The notes: a model not told the origin generated them from the letters alone. DNA of 64,000 bases from Reyranella sp. (GCA_019750135.1 JAIEOV010000018.1:124001-188000), one strand, 5' to 3'. Positions 15,683 to 25,055 are shown, counted from the stretch's first letter. A program made the numbers and translations.

Positions 15683-17842
15683 ATGTCTGATCGACCGTAC
15701 AGAGAGCGCGATACCGAGGCCCGGTCGGCGATGCCGCTTCGGGCCGGCCGGCGTCGGGTGATCGTGCTTTCGGCCCTTCATGTTCTGCTGGTATGGGCCG
15801 TCGCGGCGGTCGTCATATGGCAGAACCATCGTAACGCCGTCGACGATTGGAAGCGGACCGCCGAGAACCTGAGCCTGGCCATTACAGCTTATGTCGGCCA
15901 AGCCCTGCGCGCCGCCGACCTGATTCAGAAGAGCGTCCTCGACTGGATCGACGAAGGCGGCGTGCAGACGCCGCAAGGCTTTGCCGCGGTAATGCACGAA
16001 CGCCGCTATTTCGACGCCATGCGTGACCGCATGGTCGGCCTGCCTCAGGTCGGTGTAGCCGGCATTATCTCGGCCGACGGTATCTTGATCAGCACCACCC
16101 ACGAATACCCCGCGCCGCCGCTCGACATGTCGAGTCGCGAGGTCTTTCAGATGCCGATGACCGCCGATGCGCGGGAGATGATCGTCACGAGGCCGACGCC
16201 GGCGCGCACCAGCGGTCGCCCGATGTTCTACCTTGCCCGCAAGGTGACCTCGAAGTCTGGAGAACTGCTGGGCTTTGTGTCGATTGGCCTGGATGTGGAA
16301 TACTTTGTGCGCTTCTTCCGGACCGTTGCGCCGAGCAACGACGACAGCTGGCTGTCGCTGTTCCGCGGCGATGGCACCCTGCTCGCCACCAGCCTGCCGC
16401 GTCCGGATGCGCTCGGCCAACGGTTCGAGAATGCGCTGCCCCGCCGGCTGCTTCTCGCTGGCGGCTCGGGCCGTGCCGTGTTCACCGACGAGCCGAGCTG
16501 GCGGGATCCTGACGCGCGGCACGGCCGCATCATCGTGCCACGCCAGGTCGAAAGCTATCCCGCCTTTATCTCTCTGGTGATCGGTGACAGCGTGTTCCTG
16601 ACGCGGTGGCGCCAGACTGTCTATGTAGCCGTCGGTGTGGCGCTCGCCATGACGGTCGTGACCGTCATGGTGGCCTCGCGTCTTCTGTACCTGCTCGACA
16701 AGTCGGAAGCGGCCAGTCGTGCCGACTCCGAACGGCGACTGCTGTCGGCGATCGTCGACACGCCGTCCGCGCTGACGGCCGTCCTTGACCGCAGCGGCGC
16801 AATTATCCGGGCCAACGCGCGCTTTCGCGAGATCTTCGGCTCTCGGCGACAACTGGACAGCAACGATTTGCGCGGTGGCGAAGGTCTGTTCCAGTTCGTG
16901 GCCGGGGGTACTGCCCAGGCCGAGGTCGAGCTCGAGACTGCCCGAGCGGGTGAGCCGCCGCGCCAGCTCCATTTCTCACTGTCGCGTCAGTCGCTCCCCG
17001 ATACGGGCGAGTGCATCGTCATGGTGGGCTACGACCAGACGGTGCGCCACCAGGCTCAGCGCGCCATCTCCCAGTCGGCCAAGCTTGCGACTCTGGGCGA
17101 GATCACGACAGGCATCGCTCACGAGCTCAGCCAGCCGTTGAACGTTATCCGCGTCGCAGCGCAGAACGCGCTGGCCGAGATGGAACCGGAAGAAGATCCG
17201 GAGGACGACGAGCCCATGGTGCCGATGACCGAAGTGGAGCTTCGTCCCTTCCTGCTTTCCAAGTTGCGTCGCATCGTTGCCCAGGTCGACCGCGCCTCGG
17301 CCGTCATCGCGCGCATGCGCATCTTCAGCCGCTCGACGAGGCAGGGCCCACTGGCCTTCGACCTGCGCGATGCCTGCCGCAGCGCGCTGTCGCTGGTGCA
17401 TCAGCAGTTCAAGCGTGCCCGGATCGAGGTACGAGAGCAGCTTGGCGAGGAGCCGCTGATCATGGTTGGGAACCAGCCCGCGCTCGAACAGGTCATCGTG
17501 AGCCTGCTGGTCAATGCGCGCGATGCTCTGAGCGAGTGCCATCAGGCCGATAAGGCGGTCGAGATCCGTGCTGCGCGCGGCGCCGATGGCCGCTTGGGTG
17601 TTTTCGTGTCCGACAATGGCCCGGGTGTTCCGCGCGCCATTCGCGACCGCATCTTCGAGCCCTTCTTCACGACCAAGCCGATGGGCGAGGGTACTGGGCT
17701 GGGACTCGCGACGTCCTACGGCATCGTGCGCGATGCCGGAGGCACGATTTCGTTGTCCGGCGACGGGCCGGGCGCGACCTTTGTGATCGATCTGCCGGCC
17801 GGCCGCCAGCCGGAGGCGGCCGCGACATCCATCCCCAACTAG
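15683..17842 (+). CDS. Sensor histidine kinase (dCache-PAS-HisKA-HATPase)
   Basis: A 719-residue membrane kinase with helices at about 27-46 and 310-335 flanking a periplasmic dCache-like domain. A PAS-like domain (about 350-465) precedes HisKA with H480 in TGIAHELSQPLN, an ATPase domain with LLVNARDAL, DNGPGVP and GEGTGLGLATS, and a short tail. There is no receiver, so it is a classical kinase. The insert rich in Glu and Asp after the HisKA histidine (EPEEDPEDDEP) is unusual. It heads an operon with a phosphatase-like protein 10 bp downstream and faces the receiver-MarR gene. Confidence 0.9.
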   Translation: MSDRPYRERDTEARSAMPLRAGRRRVIVLSALHVLLVWAVAAVVIWQNHRNAVDDWKRTAENLSLAITAYVGQALRAADLIQKSVLDWIDEGGVQTPQGFAAVMHERRYFDAMRDRMVGLPQVGVAGIISADGILISTTHEYPAPPLDMSSREVFQMPMTADAREMIVTRPTPARTSGRPMFYLARKVTSKSGELLGFVSIGLDVEYFVRFFRTVAPSNDDSWLSLFRGDGTLLATSLPRPDALGQRFENALPRRLLLAGGSGRAVFTDEPSWRDPDARHGRIIVPRQVESYPAFISLVIGDSVFLTRWRQTVYVAVGVALAMTVVTVMVASRLLYLLDKSEAASRADSERRLLSAIVDTPSALTAVLDRSGAIIRANARFREIFGSRRQLDSNDLRGGEGLFQFVAGGTAQAEVELETARAGEPPRQLHFSLSRQSLPDTGECIVMVGYDQTVRHQAQRAISQSAKLATLGEITTGIAHELSQPLNVIRVAAQNALAEMEPEEDPEDDEPMVPMTEVELRPFLLSKLRRIVAQVDRASAVIARMRIFSRSTRQGPLAFDLRDACRSALSLVHQQFKRARIEVREQLGEEPLIMVGNQPALEQVIVSLLVNARDALSECHQADKAVEIRAARGADGRLGVFVSDNGPGVPRAIRDRIFEPFFTTKPMGEGTGLGLATSYGIVRDAGGTISLSGDGPGATFVIDLPAGRQPEAAATSIPN

Positions 17843-17852
17843 GGCAAGTCTC

Positions 17853-18344
17853 ATGACCATGCGCATCCTTTTTGTCTCCACCGGCGGTGTCTGCCGGGCC
17901 CCCCTGGCAGCCGGTGTCCTGCGGTACATCGTCGACCGCGCCGGTCTCGGACCGCATTTCGAGATTGATTGCGCGGCGACATTTCCCGGGCATGCCGGCC
18001 GACCGCCAACCATGCTCGCGATGGAGGCAGCCGCGCGTCGGGGCTACTCCATCCGCGATATACGCGCGCGGCCTCTTTGCCCGGACGACATCGCCTGGTT
18101 CCACCTGCCGTTGGCGATGGACCGCACCCACCTCTCCGCCATGCGCTTCATGGCGCCGGGCGGATTGACGCAACGGCCGCAGATGCTCATGAGGTTTGCA
18201 CCGGAGTCGGGCATGCGCGACGTCGTCGACCCGTTCGGCGGTGTGGAGGGAGACTACGAGCGAGCTTTACGCCTGATCGAGGCGGGCTGCGACGGCATCT
18301 TGAGGGGTATCCAACGAACCATCGCCGACAAGCAGGCGGCCTGA
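17853..18344 (+). CDS. Low-molecular-weight phosphotyrosine phosphatase-like protein lacking the catalytic Cys
   Basis: A 163-residue protein with the LMW-PTP fold. The N-terminal strand and P-loop read ILFVSTGGVCRAPLA, and the C-terminal acid loop is DVVDPFGG (D126, P127). In active enzymes the loop is V-C-x-G-N-x-C-R-S; here the nucleophilic Cys is Ser9 (codon TCC), while the second Cys (C14), R15 and the Asp are kept. The protein should bind a phosphoryl group but is unlikely to hydrolyse it. It lies 10 bp after a sensor kinase and 1 bp before a ClpP-fold gene, which suggests a regulatory or sensing role in that operon. Family membership is fairly sure; the role is inference. Confidence 0.75.
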   Translation: MTMRILFVSTGGVCRAPLAAGVLRYIVDRAGLGPHFEIDCAATFPGHAGRPPTMLAMEAAARRGYSIRDIRARPLCPDDIAWFHLPLAMDRTHLSAMRFMAPGGLTQRPQMLMRFAPESGMRDVVDPFGGVEGDYERALRLIEAGCDGILRGIQRTIADKQAA

Positions 18345-18345
18345 G

Positions 18346-19047
18346 ATGTGGTACCATACGTTGACGAACCGGCGCCTGAGGCAATTGCTGCTGCTGTCTT
18401 TGCCGTTGCTGGTGGCGCTTGGGTCCAGTCCGGCGCGAGCCATGGAATTTGCGTTGGCAGCAGGTGACGGTGGTCGGCGTATCGTCGTCGCGCGAGGACT
18501 GATCCAGGCCGGCGATGCCGAGCGCCTGCGCGCGGCCCTGCAGATGGCCGACCGCGATGCCTTCGGGCTGCGCACGATCGCCTTCGACAGTCCCGGGGGT
18601 GCCGTTGACGAGGCCTTTGCGATGACCGGTGTCATGGATCGCGAGAAAGTTGCGGCAGTCGTTCGCAAAGGCGCATCATGTGCCTCGGCCTGTGCACAGA
18701 TCGTCTTCCTGGCTGCAACGCATCGCACGGTCGATGACGGCGGGCGCCTCGGCCTGCACTCCTGCTCGCGGGCCGGCGACGGGACCCGTGCGCAGCTTTG
18801 CAATGAAATCATCGCGCAGCAGGCGAGCGCGCGGGGCGCACCATACGGCACGATCATGGCCTTCATGCAGTTGACCCCCCCGGGGCAGATACGCTGGCTT
18901 GACGCCGAGGACTCCGACTGCTGGGGACTCACGCTCTGGCCGCCCGGCAGCGGCCGCGGCATTCAGGCCGGCGACGCGCCCCCGTGCATCCTACATGGGC
19001 CACGGCCAAGGAATCCTTCCGGATCCAGAAGCGCGTCGGCAAGGTAG
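18346..19047 (+). CDS. Periplasmic ClpP/crotonase-fold protein
   Basis: A 233-residue protein with a cleavable signal peptide (LLLLSLPLLVALGSSPARA, cut near residue 32). The body resembles the ClpP/crotonase-like periplasmic proteins common in alphaproteobacteria: FDSPGGAVDEA (oxyanion strand-turn) and GASCASACAQIVFLAA, where the Ser before the Ala-Cys would be the nucleophile, then a possible His in GRLGLHSC. Whether a full Ser-His-Asp triad is present cannot be settled here. It begins one base after the upstream stop. The C-terminal end past residue 200 is Pro- and Ser-rich and looks unstructured. Confidence 0.65.
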   Translation: MWYHTLTNRRLRQLLLLSLPLLVALGSSPARAMEFALAAGDGGRRIVVARGLIQAGDAERLRAALQMADRDAFGLRTIAFDSPGGAVDEAFAMTGVMDREKVAAVVRKGASCASACAQIVFLAATHRTVDDGGRLGLHSCSRAGDGTRAQLCNEIIAQQASARGAPYGTIMAFMQLTPPGQIRWLDAEDSDCWGLTLWPPGSGRGIQAGDAPPCILHGPRPRNPSGSRSASAR

Positions 19048-19063
19048 GGCGCGTCGGTGGAGC

Positions 19064-19453
19064 ATGGTGCGGGTGTCGATCGATCGCGAGCAACGCGTTG
19101 TTCTCGTGGACTTTTCCGGGACGCTGATCATGGAGGATTTCGCTGCCTGCGATCGCTGCTTGCGTCCTCTGATGGCGAAAGCCGGTGCTTTGCGCTGCAT
19201 TGTCGACATGACGGGCGTAAGTCGTTTCGGCCTTTCATCGGCGGAAATCGTCGGCCGGGCGGAGAGCAGACCTGCGATGCAGGGGACGGCGAAGATCTTT
19301 GTCGCGCCGACGGCGGAAGCGTGGGGCATCAGTCGCCTGTTCTCTGCCCATCGGGACATGTCAGGCCAGTCTGAACCCGAAATCGTTCGCACGTTGGACG
19401 AGGCCTTCAGCGCGATCGGTGTCTTGGCACCGCGATTCACCATTCTCGTCTGA
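19064..19453 (+). CDS. STAS/SpoIIAA-like small protein
   Basis: A 129-residue protein with an alternating strand-helix pattern (VRVSIDREQRVVLVDFSG, ALRCIVDMTGVSRF, TAKIFVAPTAEAWG). It looks like the SpoIIAA/STAS-like fold, which often carries a regulated Ser or Thr or binds lipids or nucleotides. ATG 19064 is preceded closely by GGTGGAGC. It starts 16 bp after the ClpP-fold gene and completes an apparent four-gene operon led by a histidine kinase. I do not recognise the exact family and give no function. Confidence 0.5.
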   Translation: MVRVSIDREQRVVLVDFSGTLIMEDFAACDRCLRPLMAKAGALRCIVDMTGVSRFGLSSAEIVGRAESRPAMQGTAKIFVAPTAEAWGISRLFSAHRDMSGQSEPEIVRTLDEAFSAIGVLAPRFTILV

Positions 19454-19459
19454 GTTCAT

Positions 19460-19645
19460 TCAGCGGAAAAGGGTTTTGTCGGAAACGATAGACCCGTCGT
19501 CCATGGAATAAATGATCCGGGCGTGCATGCGATGCCTGTCGAACTTGATCTCATGCAGCCAGCCGGCATCTGCCGGCGCCTCGGAGGCGAGATGTTGTTC
19601 CCACCACGACACTCCAGTACATGAGTGCTTGACTCCATAGCGCAA
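19460..19645 (-). pseudogene. Remnant of an ATP-dependent DNA ligase (LigD-type)
   Basis: A 61-codon minus-strand frame containing AGWLHEIKFDRHRMHARI. This matches the start of the adenylation domain of LigD-family DNA ligases, where GWxHEIKFDGYRxxAR carries the AMP-accepting lysine. Here the invariant KxDG glycine is Arg, the rest of the domain is missing, and the frame ends 20 codons later. It is a decayed fragment, not a working enzyme. Confidence 0.5.
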
Positions 19646-19689
19646 AGTTGTGGCTTGTCCGCGCCAACCTTCAACAGAGAGGTCGGCTC

Positions 19690-19905
19690 ATGACACAGTC
19701 CATTCAATCCGCTTCGTCACTCGCATGCATTGCCAGCGTCAGCCCGGGACCGTGGCCGCGGGAACACGTTGACTTCCTAACCCGATATTGTGGCCTATCC
19801 CAGCCGATGCTCTTCGTGAGGATCAGCACGGTGCTTGTGCCTGCGAACGACACCGACCGGCATCCCTCCGGACCTGCCGAAAGGCTCCAACCGGAGACGG
19901 GATGA
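19690..19905 (+). CDS. Possible small ORF of unknown function
   Basis: A 71-codon frame beginning MTQSIQSASSLACIASV with GAGAGG seven to eight bases before the ATG. No family is recognised and composition is unremarkable. It lies alone in a gene-poor stretch between the STAS-like gene and the TauD gene. It could equally be chance. Confidence 0.25.
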   Translation: MTQSIQSASSLACIASVSPGPWPREHVDFLTRYCGLSQPMLFVRISTVLVPANDTDRHPSGPAERLQPETG

Positions 19906-20014
19906 GGGTCGCCAAGCCGCCCGCAGGCCGCTCACGGTCGGTTCCCGTCGGAGAGGATCGGTGAGCGCGCGTGCGGGGCCTGGCGATTGCACAATGCTAC
20001 GGAAGGAGGAGCGA

Positions 20015-20134
20015 ATGATCACGTGCGCCTTTGGTGGCGCTGCGGACGATGGAGTCTGCCTGCCGGTCGCGTCCACGCGACCTGGCAAGGTCGACAGGCT
20101 TTCTCGCGGCATCACCTCTGCGGGAAAACTCTGA
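20015..20134 (+). CDS. Possible small ORF with strong ribosome-binding site
   Basis: A 39-codon frame (MITCAFGGAADDGVC...) with GGAAGGAGGAGC just upstream of the ATG, one of the strongest Shine-Dalgarno sequences in this region. No similarity is recognised. An inverted repeat (20142-20161) begins eight bases after its end. Confidence 0.3.
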   Translation: MITCAFGGAADDGVCLPVASTRPGKVDRLSRGITSAGKL

Positions 20135-20141
20135 CGGAATA

Positions 20142-20161
20142 TTAGACGCTACGGTGTCTAA
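20142..20161. promoter_or_regulatory. Short inverted repeat, possible operator
   Basis: TTAGAC-N8-GTCTAA, perfect 6-bp arms, in the gap upstream of the TauD-family gene. The size suits a dimeric repressor. No regulator gene is adjacent, and the remaining bases to 20477 show nothing else that I can name. Confidence 0.3.
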
Positions 20162-20477
20162 CGTTGTGACCACCTCCCCTGGCGCCCCGCGGCTAGAAAC
20201 TCTGTAGGGCGCCCGTCGGCATCCAGCGTTTTGTCTCCAGCGCTTTGTTTCGTGTGCGTAGGCATTGAACCGAATCGGTGCTCCCCGGTACCGTTCGCTC
20301 TTTGCATCGTTGGATTTTTCGCAACCCGCCCGCTTGGTCGGCCCAGCATGAACAAGAGGGTACCGCGCGTGTCGCCGCTGTTAGCGTTCTTGATGCGCGC
20401 GGTCCGCCATGGGTTTGACCCCGCCAGTGGCCCGGCGTAAGCCTTCCCTCAAGCAACACGCATCGAGGAAAGACGTT

Positions 20478-21380
20478 ATGACGAGCACGACCGCTACCGG
20501 TTCTGCCGCTACTGCCCGCGAGGCCGCCTCCACCGGCACTGCCCCGCCATCCGCCTTCGCCCTCCGTCCGCTGCCCGGCGGTTTCGGCGCCGAGGTCGTG
20601 GGGCTGGCGGTGCGCGACGTCGACGATGCAAGCTTTTCGGCGATCCACGAGGCCTTTCTCGCCCATCAGCTCCTGCTGTTCCGCGATTCAGAGGTGCCGC
20701 CCGCCGACCAGGTCGCCTTTGCCCGCCGTTTCGGCGAGGTGCAGTTGCACGTGATGAACCAGTATCACGCCAGTGCCTATCCCGAGCTCTACACGCTCTC
20801 CAACCTCGGGCCCGACGGCAAGCCGAACGGCCGGCATCCCGATCGCGGCACCATGGCCTGGCATACTGACGGCTCGTGGACCAAGCGCACGACCAAGGCC
20901 ACGATGCTCTATGCCGAAGTCCTGCCGTCGAAGGGCGGCGGCACAGGCTTTGCCGACATGTACGCCGCCTGGGATGCGCTGCCGCCCGATGAGCAGCGCC
21001 GTTTCGAGCGGCTGAGCGTGGTGCACAATCTCGACTTTTCGCGCAACCGACGCCATGGCGAGGAGCCGATGACCGACGCTCAGCGTCATGCTGCGCCGCC
21101 GGTCGAGCAGCCGCTGGTGCGCACGCACCCCGAGACCGGCCGCAAGGCGATCTATCTCGGCGACCACGCCGAGCGCATCGTCGGCATGGGCTACGACGAG
21201 AGCCGCGCCTTCATCGATGCTCTGAACGACCGCATCGTCGAGATCGGCCGCACCTATTTCCACGACTGGCGACCGCGCGATCTCATGATCTGGGACAATC
21301 GCTGCCTGATGCACAGGGCGGGTTCCTACGATACGGCGACGGAGCCGCGCGTGATCCGGCGGTGCACGGTGTTGGGGTAG
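20478..21380 (+). CDS. TauD/TfdA-family Fe(II)/2-oxoglutarate dioxygenase
   Basis: A 300-residue enzyme with the iron ligands H-x-D in MAWHTDGSW and the distal His in CLMHRAGSYD, followed by the 2-oxoglutarate-binding Arg in RVIRRCTVLG. Family members oxidise taurine, sulfonates, herbicides or other small acids using O2 and 2-oxoglutarate; the substrate is not readable. The first 25 residues are a low-complexity Ser/Thr/Ala leader. ATG 20478 has GAGGAAAG upstream; an upstream in-frame ATG at 20409 lacks one. It stands alone, with glnS starting 159 bp downstream. Confidence 0.85.
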   Translation: MTSTTATGSAATAREAASTGTAPPSAFALRPLPGGFGAEVVGLAVRDVDDASFSAIHEAFLAHQLLLFRDSEVPPADQVAFARRFGEVQLHVMNQYHASAYPELYTLSNLGPDGKPNGRHPDRGTMAWHTDGSWTKRTTKATMLYAEVLPSKGGGTGFADMYAAWDALPPDEQRRFERLSVVHNLDFSRNRRHGEEPMTDAQRHAAPPVEQPLVRTHPETGRKAIYLGDHAERIVGMGYDESRAFIDALNDRIVEIGRTYFHDWRPRDLMIWDNRCLMHRAGSYDTATEPRVIRRCTVLG

Positions 21381-21539
21381 GGTGCGACGGCTGGCTCGAA
21401 CCACACTCAGGGAGCGGCGCTCCTGTCGAGAATGACGTGCAACGTCCGGGCCGAAACATAGCCGGGCACGGCGGCAGTGTTATAATTGGCTTGGCCGCAG
21501 ATTGCTCGCGTACACGGTCGTGTGGAGGTTGACAGGTAG

Positions 21540-23237
21540 ATGGATGAAAAGAAGCCGATGCCGGAGGCCAATGCAAACGTAGAGCCCCGGGATTTCATTC
21601 GCGACATGGTCCAGGCTGACCTCGCCCGCGGCCTCACCCAGGGCATCGTCACGCGCTTTCCACCGGAGCCGAACGGCTATCTTCATCTCGGTCACGCAAA
21701 GTCGATCTGCCTGAACTTCGGGCTTGCCGTCGAGTACGGCGGCCGCTGCCATCTCCGCTTCGACGATACCAATCCCGTGAAGGAGGAGCAGGAATACATC
21801 GACGCCATCAAGCGGGACGTCCACTGGCTCGGCTTCGACTGGGGCGAGCATCTGCACCATGCGTCGGACTATTTTCAGACGTTGTACGACTGGGCAGAGC
21901 ACCTCATTCGCGCCGGCCTCGCCTATGTCGACGACACGCCCCCCGACGAGATGCGGGCGATGCGCGGCACGCTGACCGAACCGGGCCGGGCTTCGGCCGA
22001 TCGCGACCGCTCGGTGGAGACGAACCTCAGCCTGTTTCGCGACATGCGCGCCGGCAAGTTTCCGAACGGCGCCTGCGTGCTGCGCGCGAAGATCGACCTT
22101 GCTTCCGGCAACATGAACCTGCGGGACCCGGTCCTGTATCGCATCCTGCACGCGCCTCACCCGCGCACCGGGACCGAGTGGTGCATCTACCCGACCTACG
22201 ATTTCGCCCATGGCCAGTCCGATGCCATAGAGCATGTCACGCACTCGCTCTGTACCCTGGAATTCGAGGACCATCGTCCCCTCTACGACTGGTTCCTCGA
22301 CCACCTGCCAGTCCCGTCGCGGCCCCGCCAGACCGAATTCGCCCGCCTCAATATCGGCTACACCGTCCTTTCCAAGCGCTACCTGACGGATCTCGTACGG
22401 CGCGGCATCGTGAGTGGCTGGGACGATCCGCGCATGCCGACCCTGGCTGGCCTGCGCCGCCGCGGCGTGCCGCCGGAGGCGATCCGCGACTTCGTTCGGC
22501 GCATCGGCATGTCCAAGGCCAACAGCGTCGTCGATCTCGCCATGTTCGATCACGCGATCCGCGACCGTCTCAATCAGGTGGCCCAGCGACGCATGGCGGT
22601 CCTGCGGCCGCTCAAGCTCGTGATCGAGAATTTTCCCGAGGACCACGTCGAGGAGCTGGAGGCCGTCAATCATCCGGCGGACCCTGCCGCCGGCACGCGC
22701 ACGCTTCGTTTCGGCCGGGAGATCTTCATCGAGCGCGACGACTTCATGGAGAACCCGCCGAACAAGTTCTTCCGGATGGCGGTGGGACGGGAGGTGCGGT
22801 TGCGCTACGCCTATCTCGTCACCTGCCGCGAGGTGGTGAAGGATGCGGACGGCAACGTGGTGGAACTGCGCTGCACCTACGATCCCGCCAGCCGCGGCGG
22901 CAACGCTCCGGACGGTCGCAAGGTAAAGGCCACCCTGCACTGGGTGTCGGGCCGGCACGCCCTCCCCGCCGAAGTCCGACTGTACAGCACGCTGTTCAAT
23001 CGCCCCGACCCGGGAGCCGATGGCGATCTGGATGCCGATCTAAATCCAGGCTCGCTCGAGGCCCTGTCGGGCGCGCTGTTGGAACCCTCGTTGGCGGAGA
23101 TGCCCGCGGGCGAGGCCGTGCAATTCGAGCGGCTGGGCTATTTCTGCCCGGACTCGGCGAGCCGCCCGGACGCCCTGATGTTCAACCGCACGATCGAGCT
23201 GCGCGACACCTGGGCAAAGATGCAGGTCGGTGGGTAA
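21540..23237 (+). CDS. glnS: Glutaminyl-tRNA synthetase
   Basis: A 565-residue class Ic synthetase that charges tRNA-Gln directly. The catalytic core has the HIGH-like HLGH in [15 protein letters not shown] and the KMSKS-like [20 protein letters not shown] and [17 protein letters not shown] are hallmark GlnRS segments, and the C-terminal anticodon-binding beta-barrels are complete, so the length fits bacterial GlnRS. GGAGG lies ten bases before the ATG. Most alphaproteobacteria lack GlnRS and use a non-discriminating GluRS plus GatCAB, so this gene was probably acquired by transfer or kept in an unusual lineage. Confidence 0.93.
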   Translation: MDEKKPMPEANANVEPRDFIRDMVQADLARGLTQGIVTRFPPEPNGYLHLGHAKSICLNFGLAVEYGGRCHLRFDDTNPVKEEQEYIDAIKRDVHWLGFDWGEHLHHASDYFQTLYDWAEHLIRAGLAYVDDTPPDEMRAMRGTLTEPGRASADRDRSVETNLSLFRDMRAGKFPNGACVLRAKIDLASGNMNLRDPVLYRILHAPHPRTGTEWCIYPTYDFAHGQSDAIEHVTHSLCTLEFEDHRPLYDWFLDHLPVPSRPRQTEFARLNIGYTVLSKRYLTDLVRRGIVSGWDDPRMPTLAGLRRRGVPPEAIRDFVRRIGMSKANSVVDLAMFDHAIRDRLNQVAQRRMAVLRPLKLVIENFPEDHVEELEAVNHPADPAAGTRTLRFGREIFIERDDFMENPPNKFFRMAVGREVRLRYAYLVTCREVVKDADGNVVELRCTYDPASRGGNAPDGRKVKATLHWVSGRHALPAEVRLYSTLFNRPDPGADGDLDADLNPGSLEALSGALLEPSLAEMPAGEAVQFERLGYFCPDSASRPDALMFNRTIELRDTWAKMQVGG

Positions 23238-23249
23238 ACGGAGGGTATC

Positions 23250-23720
23250 GTGGCAAAACGAATCGTTGAGAGCCCCCAGGCGATGAAGGCGCTGGTCGGT
23301 CAGGAGCTCGGGGTCAGCGACTGGCTGGTCATGACGCAGGAACGCATCAACACGTTTGCCGAGGCAAGCGGCGACCATCAATGGATTCATGTCGATGTCG
23401 AGCGCTGCAAGACGGACATGCCGGACGGGAAGACCATCGCGCACGGCAATCTTACCCTGGCCGTGATCGCCACCTTCGGCCGGGACGTGCTCAAGATCGA
23501 CAATGTGCGGAACGGCATAAACTACGGCTCGAACAAGGTGCGTTTCACCAGCCCTGTGCAGGTTGGTGCGCGCATCCGCGGCCGCCAAAAGCTGCTCGCC
23601 GCCGACGACATGCCAAACGGCGGCATTCGCATGACATACCAATGGACCGTCGAGATCGAGGGCAAGGAGCGTCCGGCCTGTGTTGCCGAGACCATGAGCA
23701 TCGCCTACGCCAAGACATGA
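23250..23720 (+). CDS. MaoC-like hotdog-fold dehydratase
   Basis: A 156-residue protein with the MaoC/(R)-specific hydratase signature: the Asp-His pair in FAEASGDHQWIHVD and the following GKTIAHGNLTLAV. Such enzymes hydrate enoyl-CoA or act on related thioesters. The GTG start has GGAGGG upstream and lies 12 bp after glnS, so the two may share a transcript by position rather than function. It precedes the broken LLM oxidoreductase gene, where its metabolic context more likely lies. Confidence 0.85.
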   Translation: MAKRIVESPQAMKALVGQELGVSDWLVMTQERINTFAEASGDHQWIHVDVERCKTDMPDGKTIAHGNLTLAVIATFGRDVLKIDNVRNGINYGSNKVRFTSPVQVGARIRGRQKLLAADDMPNGGIRMTYQWTVEIEGKERPACVAETMSIAYAKT

Positions 23721-23748
23721 GCGATCGCGCCATCGGGAAGATCGAGGC

Positions 23749-24812
23749 ATGGACTACGGCATCAATCTCGCCACCGCGGCAGACTCCTGGAAGGTGGTGA
23801 GGCGCGCCGAAGAGCTGGGCTTCACCCGCGCCTGGTTCTACGACACGCAATTGCTGAACGCGGATGTCTTTGTCGCCATGGGCGCGGCTGCAGTGACGAC
23901 TTCCAGAATCCGCCTGGGAACCGGTGTGCTGATCCCTTCGAACCGCATCGCCCCGGTCGCCGCCAGCGCCCTGATGTCGCTCAATGCGCTCGCGCCGGGG
24001 CGTATCGACTTCGGCATCTCCACTGGCTTCACCGCCCGGCGCACCATGGGGGTCGGCCCGGTCCGGCTCGCCGATATGCGGCGCTACATAGAGCAGGTGC
24101 AGCGGCTGATCGCCGGCGAGACCGTGGAATGGGAATTCGAGGGCGCCGCGCGGAAGATGCGGTTCCTGAGTCTCGATATCGGCGTGGTCAACAACCGAGA
24201 CCTGATCCCGCTGCACATTTCGGCGCAGGGCCCGCGTGCCCGGACGCTGACGGCTGAACTCGGCGCCCACTGGATCAACGGCGTCGGCTACATGGAGGCG
24301 GCGAAAGCTTCGATCGCCGCCATGCAAGCGGCTTGGCGTTCAGCGGGCATCGAGCCGGCAACGCGCGTCGCCACGGCGTTCTGCGGCGGCTGCGTGCTGG
24401 CCGAGGGGGAGCCGTTCGACAGCCCGCGCGCCCGCGCGCAGGCCGGCCCTCACGCGACCATCGTCTTGCACAACCTGGTCGAGCTGGAACAGTTCGGCAA
24501 TCTCGTCGCGGCATTCCGCCGGCACTCTCGCCTCTGGTGGAGCAATACCGCAAGATCTACGAGCGCTATGAGCCGGCCGATGCGCGCTACCTGGAGAATC
24601 ACCGTGGGCACTTGATGTTCCTGCGCCCGGAAGAGCATCAGGTTTGCACTGCCGAGTTGATCCGCGCCGTGACCGTCACGGGCACCAGGTCGGCGCTTCG
24701 CGAGCGGCTGCGCGACCTGCAAGGTGCAGGCTATACCGACTTTTCCATTCACATTCGTCACGGCCATCCGGCGATGCTGGAGGAATGGGCCGACGTAATC
24801 GCCGGAGTCTGA
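23749..24812 (+). pseudogene. Frameshifted LLM-class (luciferase-like) flavin oxidoreductase
   Basis: The N-terminal frame (MDYGINLATAADSWKVVRRA ...) runs well to about 24515 and encodes the TIM-barrel of an F420/FMN-dependent luciferase-like enzyme. It then turns into Arg/Ser-rich nonsense. The matching C-terminus (PALSPLVEQYRKIYERYEP ... EEWADVIAGV) continues in the -1 frame to 24812. One base lost in the run near 24515-24520 (gcattccgcc) explains it; restoring it gives ...VAAFPPALSPLVEQYRK. Either the gene is recently inactivated or the read has an error. With the base restored the protein would have about 355 residues. Confidence 0.7.
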
Positions 24813-24827
24813 CGCACGAGGACATGG

Positions 24828-24903
24828 CTAGACCAGCGCTATCGGGCGCACCGGGCAGCCGGTCGCGCCCTTGAATTTCGCCGCCAGCAGGATGAAGCCG
24901 GAT
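24828..24903 (-). pseudogene. C-terminal remnant of a cyclase-family metal hydrolase
   Basis: The minus-strand frame SGFILLAAKFKGATGCPVR followed by PIALV and a stop looks like the conserved end of bacterial cyclase (kynurenine-formamidase-like) proteins. No upstream part of the gene is present. Its neighbour at 25056 is also a truncated gene. Confidence 0.35.
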
Positions 24904-25055
24904 CGACCGTGCCGTCATCGACCGTGCCGCCCTATACTACTTTCTTCGGATGTCTGGTCGAGCGAGTGCCAAGTGCACATCTGACGCCTCGGCAAACGGC
25001 AGGCCATAACGCTCAGTGGCCAGGGAGACGGCGGCTCGGGTTCGGAGGTTTCGTC

